Assembly (NCBI GenBank): GCA_913046815.1
Contig: CAJWTE010000006.1
Coordinates: 1-21,598, forward strand
Reading direction: 5' to 3'
DNA: 21,598 bases
From: an uncultured bacterium
GTDB lineage: Bacteria > Patescibacteriota > Minisyncoccia > Phycocordibacterales > UBA918
Part shown: piece by piece, positions 6,047 to 13,220 of the stretch
Layout of the letters: the number at the start of each line of letters is the position of its first letter
Numbering within the stretch: position 1 is the stretch's first letter
Translations under genes and position numbers: made by a program
Notes under the pieces: model-generated
The model's input: only the letters and a program-made list of their open reading frames with translations
What the model was told of the DNA's origin: nothing
Databases searched by the model: none

Positions 6047-7258
6047 CTACTTGAGTTTACTCCTGCGGAGAAACGCAGGTACGGCGCCCCAATCCTCATC
6101 GTCATCTTCGTCGACTGGATCAACCGGTTTTGGGTCTTTCGGTTTTTGTTCCGCTTTGACTGGTACTGGTCGCTCTTCTTCAACCGAATCATCAACCTTT
6201 GGTGTTGTCAGTGAATTGAAAATGCGCCCACGATTGTTACTAGATGCATCTTCAGCTTTCGAAACGGCTCTTACTACAGAATCACTTGTCCTATTGGTCT
6301 CTGGCTCAGGGAAACCAGTTGCTATAACCGTCACCTTCACTTCGTTCTTTTTCAACTTTTCATCTCTAATGGCTCCAAAGATAACTTTGGCATGTGAGTC
6401 TATAGATTCGGTGATGACTCGAGCAGCACTTTGGATTTCCAACATACCCAGATCATCTCCGCCAGCAATGGCAAAGAGAACACCTTTAGCTCCGGTAATA
6501 GATACTTCCAAAAGGGGAGAGTTAATTGCTTTTTGAGCGGCATCATCAGCACGCTTCTCTCCAGCCGAAACACCAATACCCATAAGTGCCGAACCTGCAT
6601 TTTCCATAACACTACGAATGTCAGCAAAGTCAACATTGATGATGCCTGGCATGGTAATGAGGTCAGAGATACCTTCAACAGCTTGCTTCAGGATATCATC
6701 ACACATTGCAAAAGCGCTTTTAACGGTGGTGTCTTTGTCCACAACCGCTAACAGTCTATCATTCGGTATGATGATGAGAGCGTCAACTTCCTTTTTAAGT
6801 TCCTCGATACCTTGCAGTGCTAGTCTCATCCGTTCTTGTCCTTCGAACAAGAAGGGTTTGGTAACCACACCTACTGTTAAAGTACCTAGTTCACGAGCTA
6901 TTTTTGCTGCTACAGGAGCGGCTCCGGTACCGGTACCACCCCCCATACCACAAGTGATGAATACCATGTCGGTACCCTTAAGGGCATTGGCTATTTCCTC
7001 GCGAGTTTCCTCAGCGGCGCGGCGACCCATATCTGGGTTACCACCAGCACCAAGACCTCGAGTGAGGTTCTTGCCGATATGAATTTTTTTCTTCGCTAAG
7101 GAATGGTGGAGGTCTTGCGCGTCGCTGTTAATTGCCACGAATTCTACGCCGCGGATTTTGGATGTAACCATGTGATTCACAGCGTTACTACCCGAACCGC
7201 CGACGCCCACCACGCGAATTCTAGCAAACGACTCTACGTCAGATTTAATCTGCTCCAT
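6047..7258 (-). CDS. ftsZ: cell division GTPase FtsZ
   Basis: FtsZ is the tubulin-like GTPase that polymerises into the division ring at mid-cell. The 403-residue product has the nucleotide loop VVGVGGSGSNAV at 16-27, the tubulin signature GGGTGTG at 106-112 and the T7 catalytic loop GIINVDFADIR. After the globular domain comes an acidic, proline-rich linker and a conserved C-terminal peptide DWGAVPAFLRRSK, the docking site for FtsA. The gene follows ftsA, the normal arrangement, but with its own promoter in a 151-base gap. A GGAGG lies 22 bases before the ATG, too far for a standard Shine-Dalgarno, with an AT-only stretch between. No other in-frame start is closer to it. Confidence 0.98.
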   Translation of the reverse strand: MEQIKSDVESFARIRVVGVGGSGSNAVNHMVTSKIRGVEFVAINSDAQDLHHSLAKKKIHIGKNLTRGLGAGGNPDMGRRAAEETREEIANALKGTDMVFITCGMGGGTGTGAAPVAAKIARELGTLTVGVVTKPFLFEGQERMRLALQGIEELKKEVDALIIIPNDRLLAVVDKDTTVKSAFAMCDDILKQAVEGISDLITMPGIINVDFADIRSVMENAGSALMGIGVSAGEKRADDAAQKAINSPLLEVSITGAKGVLFAIAGGDDLGMLEIQSAARVITESIDSHAKVIFGAIRDEKLKKNEVKVTVIATGFPEPETNRTSDSVVRAVSKAEDASSNNRGRIFNSLTTPKVDDSVEEERPVPVKAEQKPKDPKPVDPVDEDDDEDWGAVPAFLRRSKLK

Positions 7259-7328
7259 ATAAAATATTTAATAATTAATACCTCCAAAAGATGTAGCGAA
7301 ACATTCCTGAGTCACTAACCTTGTTCTT

Positions 7329-7357
7329 ATAATACAGGGGTATAGAAAATCTGTCAC
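7329..7357 (-). promoter_or_regulatory. promoter of ftsZ
   Basis: On the reverse strand GTGACA (7352-7357), 17 bases, TATTAT (7329-7334); each box matches consensus at five of six. The -35 lies inside the palindrome at 7347-7372. The leader would be about 64 nt and contains GGAGG at 7281-7285. Confidence 0.6.
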
Positions 7358-7372
7358 CATATTGACAGATTT
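7347..7372. promoter_or_regulatory. palindrome between ftsA and ftsZ: operator or weak terminator
   Basis: Perfect ten-base arms AAATCTGTCA and TGACAGATTT with a six-base centre. It overlaps the ftsZ -35, as an operator would. It is also 38 bases after the ftsA stop and followed on the reverse strand by TTTTC, so it could act as a weak terminator or partial read-through attenuator. Confidence 0.55.
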
Positions 7373-7409
7373 GAGAAGCGTGTGTTTGACGAAAACATCA
7401 AATCGAAAC

Positions 7410-8579
7410 TTAAGGAAGGAATTGATTGAACCAAGAAAGGATACTTTGTTTTGCCTGTTTAGCGATGCTGACACCCGACACTTTATCGTTATCGCTGGCT
7501 CCCCACATACATAGACCATATGCTACTGCCCAGGATGCGTCGCGAATTTTACTGTTATTACCGGCGTCAAGTGTTGCGATTTTGGAAGGGAGACGTAACG
7601 AAGCACGAGCCAAATCTTCAACAGTGGAAAGGCCAGAGCCACCACCAGTAATCACTATACCTGCGGGCAGTAGACCATCCCTCTTGATTCGTTTCAGGTG
7701 AGCGTCAATAAGTTCAAAGATGTCAGAGAGTCGTGCAGAGATTATTTCCTCTAATCTGCGCTTGGAATAATTCATACTACTCATACCACCGCGTTTTATT
7801 TTTTCTGCTTCTTCCAAGGGGATTTTTAGACCCAAAGCAATGTCATTAGTGATGTCGTTTGATCCAATAGGGAATACTTTTACCGAGACAGGGAAGGTGT
7901 TTTCAAACACTGCAATTGAAACTGTTTCTGCCCCTATATTAGCTAGGATACACCCAGCCCTCTTTTGTGCCTTAGTTAGCATTACAAAGCTAGCGGCTAG
8001 AGGAGCAGCCATAACATCTTCCACTATAATACCGATACTCTCAATTACATTAACTAAGTCATTTATATGCTGCTCGTAGCAGGTTACAAATAAAGATTCG
8101 ACTGTCAATTTTGTGCCCTTTAGTCCATGTGGTCTACCAAGTACGGGCTCATTGTCTACTGTGTAAGATACTGGTATAGCATGTAGAATCTTGCGGTTGG
8201 GTATACTGTCCTCGATTCTTTCCTCGCTATCTTGCATTGCCTTGTCTACATCCGCCTGAGTGATTTCTGAGTCTGCTCTGGATATCACCACTTCACCGCG
8301 ACTGAAAATTTCATCAAGCCCCACGCTTCCTATTGATACGTAGGCCTTTTTTGCTTCAACACCAGCAACCTTTTCGGCCTGCAACACGGCACTGCGAACA
8401 CTCCTTATCACATCAGTTTCGTTTATGATGTAACCATTGCGTAAGCCACGACTCTCAGCGAAACCAGTGCCAATTATCTTTGGCAATCCTTTTTCTTGTT
8501 TACTGTCAGAACAAGAAGCAATTACAACTTTCACTTGATACGTTCCAACGTCAATACCCGCTATGATACGGTCCTTCAT
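7410..8579 (-). CDS. ftsA: cell division protein FtsA
   Basis: FtsA is the actin-like ATPase that tethers FtsZ to the membrane and recruits later division proteins. The 389 residues show phosphate-1 GIDVGTYQVK at 8-17, phosphate-2 ILANIGAETVSIAVFE, and the adenosine motif ITGGGSGLS; the FtsA-specific SHS2/1C region lies between. The last residues, KQSILSWFNQFLP, form the amphipathic membrane-targeting helix. The ATG is six bases after a TACAAT box, so the mRNA is probably leaderless; the AGGGTC between them is too close to act as a Shine-Dalgarno. Located downstream of ybeY and upstream of ftsZ on the same strand. Identification is firm. Confidence 0.97.
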   Translation of the reverse strand: MKDRIIAGIDVGTYQVKVVIASCSDSKQEKGLPKIIGTGFAESRGLRNGYIINETDVIRSVRSAVLQAEKVAGVEAKKAYVSIGSVGLDEIFSRGEVVISRADSEITQADVDKAMQDSEERIEDSIPNRKILHAIPVSYTVDNEPVLGRPHGLKGTKLTVESLFVTCYEQHINDLVNVIESIGIIVEDVMAAPLAASFVMLTKAQKRAGCILANIGAETVSIAVFENTFPVSVKVFPIGSNDITNDIALGLKIPLEEAEKIKRGGMSSMNYSKRRLEEIISARLSDIFELIDAHLKRIKRDGLLPAGIVITGGGSGLSTVEDLARASLRLPSKIATLDAGNNSKIRDASWAVAYGLCMWGASDNDKVSGVSIAKQAKQSILSWFNQFLP

Positions 8580-8585
8580 GACCCT

Positions 8586-8591
8586 ATTGTA
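8586..8591 (-). promoter_or_regulatory. -10 box of ftsA
   Basis: TACAAT on the reverse strand, six bases before the ATG; no clear -35. Upstream at 8614-8626 lies GTTTATACACAGA (reverse strand), containing the DnaA-box form TTATACACA and identical to 4071-4083. Confidence 0.5.
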
Positions 8592-8627
8592 TCACCTTGT
8601 TTATGACTTTTGGTCTGTGTATAAACA

Positions 8628-9005
8628 CTATTTTAGGCCGAATTTCTTCAGATAGAACTTTTCTTTCTTCTCCATTTTGTCACCGTGGGCAAATCCTTTT
8701 AAGTGTAGACAGCCATGTATAAAAAGAAATCCAACATATGCTTTTTTGCTTAGGTTAAAGTTTTTGGCTTCACTGGCAGACTTGGATTCGCAAATAAATA
8801 TCTCCCCGTTACTTTTGTCGAGTGGAAATGACAATATGTTAGGGGTGTAGTTCTTACCTCGAGACGATAGGTTTAACTTTTGTGCCCTCTTCTCACCAAT
8901 AAATACAAGAGATAATTGGTACTTTTTACCAAGTATGCTTTCAGCCATTTTGGAGTAGGGAAGAGCAGTGTAGCTTTTGGTAGTGTGAGAAATTGTCAGT
9001 GCCAT
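8628..9005 (-). CDS. ybeY: endoribonuclease YbeY (rRNA maturation factor)
   Basis: YbeY is a zinc-dependent single-strand endoribonuclease that takes part in 16S rRNA 3'-end maturation and ribosome quality control. The family signature is intact at 97-108, HGCLHLKGFAHG, with zinc ligands His97, His101 and His107; NILSFPL at 56-62 is the other conserved block. At 125 residues it is a little shorter than typical members. A TATACT box ends six bases before the ATG, predicting a leaderless message. It sits between bS21 and ftsA; its 3' end is 48 bases from the ftsA start, and the ftsA promoter region occupies that gap. Confidence 0.93.
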   Translation of the reverse strand: MALTISHTTKSYTALPYSKMAESILGKKYQLSLVFIGEKRAQKLNLSSRGKNYTPNILSFPLDKSNGEIFICESKSASEAKNFNLSKKAYVGFLFIHGCLHLKGFAHGDKMEKKEKFYLKKFGLK

Positions 9006-9011
9006 GTCTTA

Positions 9012-9017
9012 AGTATA
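9012..9017 (-). promoter_or_regulatory. -10 box of ybeY
   Basis: TATACT on the reverse strand, six bases before the ybeY ATG. It lies right after the T-run of the upstream bS21 terminator. Confidence 0.6.
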
Positions 9018-9018
9018 C

Positions 9019-9043
9019 AAAAGAAAAATCGGACTAATGTCCG
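9019..9043 (-). terminator. intrinsic terminator of rpsU
   Basis: Stem CGGAC/GTCCG with loop ATTA, followed on the reverse strand by ATTTTTCTTTT. It is 13 bases after the bS21 stop. Confidence 0.75.
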
Positions 9044-9055
9044 TTTCTCTTTACT

Positions 9056-9292
9056 TTAACGCCGATTATTGTCGATCTTACCGAGTTTTAAGTTTCTCTC
9101 GTAAGTAACTTGTTTGTCTAATTTCTTGAGACGAGACATTTTGCGCACATTAGCGCTTTTTATACGAGTGTAATAACGGTTGCCACGCATACGACGGACA
9201 ATACCAGCGTTTTGTACACGCTTAGTAAAGCGGCGAATTACATTAGCGCTACTCTCATTATTATTCTTTTCCACCTGTACGTTTACTGGCAT
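9056..9292 (-). CDS. rpsU: small ribosomal subunit protein bS21
   Basis: bS21 is a short, very basic protein of the 30S subunit near the anti-Shine-Dalgarno end of 16S rRNA. The product from the ATG at 9292 is 78 residues. It starts MPVNVQVEKNNNESSANVIRRF, split here as MPVNVQVEKNNN plus ESSANVIRRF, matching the bS21 pattern of a beta start followed by basic helices, and it ends in a run of Arg/Lys. A TTG at 9331 is in frame but would overlap the HisRS-like gene and add 13 residues not seen in bS21. A TATAGT box lies ten bases before the ATG, so it may have its own short-leader promoter in addition to read-through. The presence of bS21 is of interest where many genes appear leaderless. Confidence 0.85.
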   Translation of the reverse strand: MPVNVQVEKNNNESSANVIRRFTKRVQNAGIVRRMRGNRYYTRIKSANVRKMSRLKKLDKQVTYERNLKLGKIDNNRR

Positions 9293-9320
9293 AATGCGGG
9301 GAACTATAGCACTTTCGGGT

Positions 9321-10502
9321 TTAGGCTGCAACTATCGATGACTTGCGGACTAGTCGTTGATGGATGTTTTCAAGTGCTACATGTTCTTGCTTGCGCGCCT
9401 TCATGTCACGTAGAATAACTGTCCCATCCACAAATTCTTTTTGTCCCATAATGAGTGCGTATTGAACACTCCTAGCTTCCGCGTCACGTAACTGTGTACT
9501 CAATGAATCACTAGCTAAATCTTGTTTGACAACAATGCCTGATTTACGCAACTGGTTCACTAGTTGGAGAGTCTTTATCTTTGGGCCATAACCAAGCTGC
9601 ACCACGTAGACTTGCGGTTTTTTACTTAGGCTACTTTTTGGTATACGAGCTGGCAACTTACTTCCTTTTATAATCACGACTGCTCCACTGGCTGGTATTT
9701 CTCTCTTTATATGGTGCTGCATGAATGAATCATAACGACCGCCGTTCACTGTCACTTCCGGATCCGCAAGGGCCTTGTCGTGTTTGTCTAAAATGTCTAT
9801 AGAAAAGATAGCATCTGAATAGCATTTGTGATGGCCGATGAGCTTTGGGTCGATTTCGTATGGTGTTTCACTCATATCCATGTACTCGATAATTTCCCTG
9901 AAGTGTTTGCGACTTTGGTCACTTAGGTATTCCATTGGGTTTGGTGTCTTATAAGCAAGCTCATGCTCCTTGTCTACCAAATACATAAGAGCATCACAGA
10001 CATGACTCTTCATCTTTTCACGGGCTTCTGTGGGCATGTCTGCTAGTCGTTTCTTTAGAAAATTATTCAGCTCTCTGTAGTAACGTACACCTGAATCTTT
10101 GTCACCAAGGGAATTGATGCGGACGATATTGTTTGCATAACCCAACTCCTCCAGCAGTGCTCTTGAGGTTTGGATCAATACAACTTCGGCGATGCTTTTG
10201 GGTACGCCAAATATTTGTAAGTTGAGTGCGATTTCTTGAGTACGCGGTACTGGGTCAATGGTATAGAAAAGTACAGGAGCTTCCAAGCTGTGTAGTTTGC
10301 TGTCAATGTAGTTTTGTGCACCTGCACCAAGTATTCCGTATAGCTTATCGAGTTTGCGATCGTTGGCGCTCAATGAATAGGGGATGGGTTGAGTACAACT
10401 TTTACAAGTGGGATGTTTTTTAAACTCTGCAAGAGGGGTAAAGCCAAAATACTCAGCTGTATTAACGGCAACTTTTAGTAGTTCAGTGTTACTTTTATTC
10501 AT
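9321..10502 (-). CDS. HisRS-like class II aminoacyl-tRNA synthetase homologue with eroded motifs
   Basis: The 393-residue protein has the overall plan of histidyl-tRNA synthetase: a class II core (about 10-285) and an alpha/beta anticodon-binding domain (about 297-385, with QLGYGPKIKTLQLVNQLRKSG split as QLGYGPKIK and TLQLVNQLRKSG). NGGRYD at 253-258 matches the HisRS GGRYD motif, and NSLGD at 130-134 and IFGV at 97-100 match other blocks. Key catalytic pieces are altered: the LRPE-type motif is missing, motif 2 reads VPRTQEIALNLQIFG with no GRxREF, and the histidine motif RGLDYY aligns to GHHKCYS at 223-229 without the arginine. A CKSC pair is at 34-37. It overlaps lepB by eight bases. It may be a divergent HisRS or a non-catalytic paralogue. 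Confidence 0.7.
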   Translation of the reverse strand: MNKSNTELLKVAVNTAEYFGFTPLAEFKKHPTCKSCTQPIPYSLSANDRKLDKLYGILGAGAQNYIDSKLHSLEAPVLFYTIDPVPRTQEIALNLQIFGVPKSIAEVVLIQTSRALLEELGYANNIVRINSLGDKDSGVRYYRELNNFLKKRLADMPTEAREKMKSHVCDALMYLVDKEHELAYKTPNPMEYLSDQSRKHFREIIEYMDMSETPYEIDPKLIGHHKCYSDAIFSIDILDKHDKALADPEVTVNGGRYDSFMQHHIKREIPASGAVVIIKGSKLPARIPKSSLSKKPQVYVVQLGYGPKIKTLQLVNQLRKSGIVVKQDLASDSLSTQLRDAEARSVQYALIMGQKEFVDGTVILRDMKARKQEHVALENIHQRLVRKSSIVAA

Positions 10503-11127
10503 ACGATTCGTCTTTACTTAAATCAAACTGATAATATCCTGGTTGCCACTCGATTCTTTTAGGAGGAAAAAGTCGTACCATTGCTTTACCAATGAGCTTA
10601 TCTTTGGGTAGGTTGCCCCAAAGACGAGAATCAGAGCTATGATCGCGGTTGTCGCCCATTACAAAGTATTCGTCTGCTGGCAAGGTGACACTGGTGCGAG
10701 TGGGCTTTGTCATCTCTGCAATATATGGTTCTTTCAGTACAAAGCTCTCCGGAAACTCTTCGCTAGTGATAGTGACTTGATTATCCTCAATTTGTATAGT
10801 CTCTCCTGGCAGGCCAATAATTCTCTTAATAAAGTATTGGGACGGGTTGTTGGGATAACGGAAGATTACTACATCACCTCGTTTCGGATCGTTAAAACGG
10901 TAACTGATTTCGTCCACAATAAGATATTCACCGTTATAGAAAGTCGAAAGCATGGAGTCACCAGATACCACGAAAGGTTGTGCAATGTAAAGGCGAATCG
11001 GTATTACAATCAGTAAGGCAATAACAGAAAACTTAATAATCTCTTTTATTGGGTTTTCATTCTCCGGCTCATTTTTGAGATTGGTGTTAGGTGGAGTGAA
11101 AGAACTAGGAGGCATGTTTGAATTCAT
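10495..11127 (-). CDS. lepB: signal peptidase I
   Basis: Signal peptidase I is the membrane serine protease that removes signal peptides from exported proteins on the outer face of the cytoplasmic membrane. It has one N-terminal anchor at about 31-50, then box B with the nucleophile Ser58 in SGDSM, box C RGDVVIFRYP at 83-92, box D with general-base Lys101 in FIKRIIGLPGE, and box E GDNRDHSSDSR at 158-168. At 210 residues it is complete. It is the first gene of the lepB, HisRS-like, rpsU run. A TATAAT box ends eight bases before the ATG, so the mRNA is probably leaderless. It may process the signal-peptide proteins encoded at 19121 and 19861. Confidence 0.96.
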   Translation of the reverse strand: MNSNMPPSSFTPPNTNLKNEPENENPIKEIIKFSVIALLIVIPIRLYIAQPFVVSGDSMLSTFYNGEYLIVDEISYRFNDPKRGDVVIFRYPNNPSQYFIKRIIGLPGETIQIEDNQVTITSEEFPESFVLKEPYIAEMTKPTRTSVTLPADEYFVMGDNRDHSSDSRLWGNLPKDKLIGKAMVRLFPPKRIEWQPGYYQFDLSKDESYE

Positions 11128-11135
11128 TTCCTACC

Positions 11136-11164
11136 ATTATACGAAAAGTAGAGGCACAAAACAA
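11136..11164 (-). promoter_or_regulatory. promoter of lepB
   Basis: On the reverse strand TTGTTT (11159-11164), 17 bases, TATAAT (11136-11141), then eight bases to the ATG. Divergent from the pth promoter, 39 bases away. Confidence 0.6.
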
Positions 11165-11203
11165 ATATGACCTTTTCCATGTTTTTCGTTGCCTGTTTTA
11201 GCC

Positions 11204-11232
11204 TTTATAAATCTAGCTTTATGCATTATGAT
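11204..11232 (+). promoter_or_regulatory. promoter of pth
   Basis: TTTATA (11204-11209), 17 bases, TATGAT (11227-11232), then six bases to the ATG at 11239, which again predicts a leaderless mRNA. Confidence 0.55.
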
Positions 11233-11238
11233 TGAAGA

Positions 11239-11829
11239 ATGTTTTATATTTTTGGGCTAGGCAATCCTGGTGGCAAATATGATGGTACTCGGCACAACGT
11301 TGGACGGGACGTCTTGAAAGAATTAGGAGTAATTACTGGTTTTTCTTCGTGGCAGAAGGACAAGTACGCGAATGCGCAAAAGTCTGCGGGGCAGTTGCTG
11401 GGTAAGCCGGTTGAATTCTGGTTACCTGAAACCTTTATGAATCTGTCTGGAGAGACAGTATGGTATGTGGTTGATAACAACGAAGCCAAACCTGAACAAG
11501 TAGTGGTTTTGTATGATGATGTTGACTTACCTCTAGGAGAAGTGAAGATATCACTTGGAAAAGGGGACGGTGGGCATAACGGCATTAAGTCGGTGATATC
11601 TTCACTTGGTAGTAAGGATTTTATAAGGATACGCATTGGGGTGGCGTCAAAGAGTTTTTGGACAGGAGAGACCAGCAGACCTTCAGGCGAAAAATTATCT
11701 AAGCACGTGCTTGGTAAGTTTGGTTACTTTGAAAAGGGTAATAAGGAATTGGTATTGACTAAGGTACATGAAATACTCGATGTCTTAGTTACTGAAGGCG
11801 CGACTGTGGCTATGAATAAATTTAACTAA
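11239..11829 (+). CDS. pth: peptidyl-tRNA hydrolase
   Basis: Pth frees tRNA from peptidyl-tRNAs dropped by stalled ribosomes, an essential recycling step in the cytoplasm. The 196-residue product carries all the bacterial Pth landmarks: FGLGNPGGKY at 5-14 with Asn9, RHNVG with catalytic His19, TFMNLSG with Asn68, LYDDVDLPLG with Asp93, and GGHNGIKS with Asn114. The length is normal. It is transcribed alone, divergent from lepB, and ends at a hairpin shared with the convergent S1 gene. Identification is firm. Confidence 0.97.
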   Translation: MFYIFGLGNPGGKYDGTRHNVGRDVLKELGVITGFSSWQKDKYANAQKSAGQLLGKPVEFWLPETFMNLSGETVWYVVDNNEAKPEQVVVLYDDVDLPLGEVKISLGKGDGGHNGIKSVISSLGSKDFIRIRIGVASKSFWTGETSRPSGEKLSKHVLGKFGYFEKGNKELVLTKVHEILDVLVTEGATVAMNKFN

Positions 11830-11831
11830 AA

Positions 11832-11861
11832 AAGAAAGCATGCTTTAAAACATGCATTCTT
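11832..11861. terminator. weak bidirectional terminator
   Basis: AAGAAAGCATG and CATGCATTCTT pair over eleven positions with one A-A mismatch and an eight-base loop, between the convergent pth and S1 genes. The T-tracts are short, so this is a moderate call. Confidence 0.5.
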
Positions 11862-11880
11862 CCTACTCCTTAACTTGTTC

Positions 11881-12954
11881 TTATTGTTGGAACGAGAGAG
11901 TCATTTTCTGTTCTTTTGGTTCAAAGAGAGTGATTTTGAACTTGTAAGCGTTTCCTAAGGATAACTTAGAACGAAGGTCAGCCTCGTTCTCAAATTCTGA
12001 GATATGTACCAGACCAGCAACGCCTTCTTCGATAGAAGCTAACGCACCGTGCTTGTTGTACTTGATGATTACACCTTCTACCTCTTGTCCCTTCTCGTAT
12101 TTTTTAACAGCTTCCTCCCAAGGGTTGCTCTTTAGTTGTTTGATAGAGAGTGAGATCTTGTCATCTTTTACCTCAATTACTTTAACATTTACTTTATCTC
12201 CAACTTTATATAGTGAGCGGGTATCTTCTACTAAGCCCCAGTCCAATTCTGAGATATGCACTAATCCTTCTAGACCGTCTTCGATCTTTACAAAGACTCC
12301 GAAGTCAACAGCACCGGTTACTTCGCCTGAGAGTACGTCACCAACCTCGTAGTGACTTACTTTTGCCTCCTTCTCCTCTTTTTCTTGGGGACCTTTTTCG
12401 GAGAAGATTAGTTTACCTTCACCTTGGTCTGCGGTGATAATAATCACTGATAAGAATTTACCAACTAAGTGTTGTAGTTCAGAAAGGATTTTTTCCTTAT
12501 CTCCATCCGCTACCCTCGGATAGTTATCGGCTGACAACTGAGAAGCTGGTAGGAAACCTTGAATTCCTTGCCATTCTACAATAAGTCCACCTTTGTTCGC
12601 TTCCTTTACTTCCAAGGATAGGACAGTCTGCTGCTTCATAGCATGCTCAGCATCACTCCAAATAAGAGCTTGACGGGCTTCCTTAAGCGACAATTCGATA
12701 TAGCCGTCCTCATTACCATTGTCTACTACTTTGGCTGCAATGCTGTCACCGATAGCTACTTTGCGCAAAATATCGCGTGCATTCATGTACTCGCGTCCAT
12801 AAATAACACCCGAACCAAAAGGTGCCAGTTCTATATATACTTTAGCTCTGCCGATAGCAGAGACGGTTCCTTCTATAATTTCACCAACCTCTGGTGGAGC
12901 AGGGCTATCTGTTAGAAGCACCTGCATTTTGTTAGATAAATCTTCTGTTTGCAT
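11881..12954 (-). CDS. rpsA: S1-domain RNA-binding protein (bS1-like)
   Basis: The 357-residue protein is made of four S1 (OB-fold) RNA-binding domains at about 20-95, 104-187, 201-273 and 287-357. Domain 3 is the most typical (GDVLSGEVTGAVDFGVFVKI and GLEGLVHISEL) and domain 4 also shows GLVHISEF; domains 1 and 2 are more divergent, as in ribosomal protein bS1. Bacterial bS1 helps the 30S subunit bind mRNA; E. coli has six domains, and four-domain forms occur in other lineages. Between domains 2 and 3 is an acidic-basic linker (EKEEKEAK). The mRNA has a leader of about 97 nt without a Shine-Dalgarno, in contrast to the leaderless neighbours. Autoregulation through the leader is possible by analogy with E. 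coli. Confidence 0.88.
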   Translation of the reverse strand: MQTEDLSNKMQVLLTDSPAPPEVGEIIEGTVSAIGRAKVYIELAPFGSGVIYGREYMNARDILRKVAIGDSIAAKVVDNGNEDGYIELSLKEARQALIWSDAEHAMKQQTVLSLEVKEANKGGLIVEWQGIQGFLPASQLSADNYPRVADGDKEKILSELQHLVGKFLSVIIITADQGEGKLIFSEKGPQEKEEKEAKVSHYEVGDVLSGEVTGAVDFGVFVKIEDGLEGLVHISELDWGLVEDTRSLYKVGDKVNVKVIEVKDDKISLSIKQLKSNPWEEAVKKYEKGQEVEGVIIKYNKHGALASIEEGVAGLVHISEFENEADLRSKLSLGNAYKFKITLFEPKEQKMTLSFQQ

Positions 12955-13058
12955 TGTTATTTTTCGCTTGATGTGTCCGACCCACTGTTTCTCATGGCCA
13001 TTTCCGTAGGGTAGGGGTTAAGCACCAACCGATAGAACTATTAATTAATAGCGCCGAT

Positions 13059-13086
13059 ACTATAACAGACAAAAAGAAAAACGCAA
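13059..13086 (-). promoter_or_regulatory. promoter of rpsA
   Basis: On the reverse strand TTGCGT (13081-13086), 16 bases, TGT-TATAGT as an extended -10 (13059-13064). The -35 is embedded in the terminator of the upstream candidate RNA. The ~97-nt leader contains a 14-base palindrome, CTATTAATTAATAG, at 13038-13051. Confidence 0.5.
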
Positions 13087-13100
13087 TCAAAACGATCGCG
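13071..13100 (-). terminator. intrinsic terminator upstream of rpsA
   Basis: Reverse strand CGCGATC, loop GTTTT, GATTGCG (seven pairs, one G-T), followed by TTTTTCTTTTT. No gene lies just upstream on this strand, so it implies a non-coding transcript. Confidence 0.6.
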
Positions 13101-13214
13101 ATGAATTGTTGGTCGCCGTCACTCACTCAGGGGTGCTCATGCCCGTGGTGACGGCGACCGCACCCTCTCTCAGTGCCCCACGAGGTAGAGGCAGAGTGGG
13201 AATCGAATCTTCTG
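13071..13214 (-). ncRNA. candidate GC-rich non-coding RNA, ~145 nt
   Basis: Between a TTGACA-17-CATCAT promoter (13221-13249) and the intrinsic terminator at 13071-13100 lies a segment that is clearly richer in G and C than its flanks and has no plausible ORF. It contains a perfect 12-bp stem, GGTCGCCGTCAC with GTGACGGCGACC (13111-13122 and 13148-13159), around a 25-nt loop that itself has a short GGG/CCC pairing. The 5' part has ATTCGATTCCCAC, which resembles the T arm of a tRNA or tmRNA 3' end, but the opposite stem strand is absent. No SRP, 6S or RNase P motif was recognised. Stem, promoter and terminator are seen; that it is an RNA gene is inferred. It could also be an upstream leader of rpsA. 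Confidence 0.45.
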
Positions 13215-13220
13215 ATTAGA

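Noticed and set aside
6039..6536. Forward-strand ORF of 165 codons opposite ftsZ
   Set aside because: Shadow of the ftsZ gene; Ser/Thr-rich low-complexity translation and no start signals.
9293..9331. TTG at 9331 as the bS21 start
   Set aside because: It overlaps the HisRS-like gene and adds 13 residues foreign to bS21; the ATG at 9292 gives the typical MPV start.
13160..13214. tmRNA (ssrA) 3' end on the minus strand
   Set aside because: ATTCGATTCCCAC looks like a tmRNA T arm, but the paired strand is absent, CCA is out of register, and a full-length gene would run into the MBL-fold CDS.
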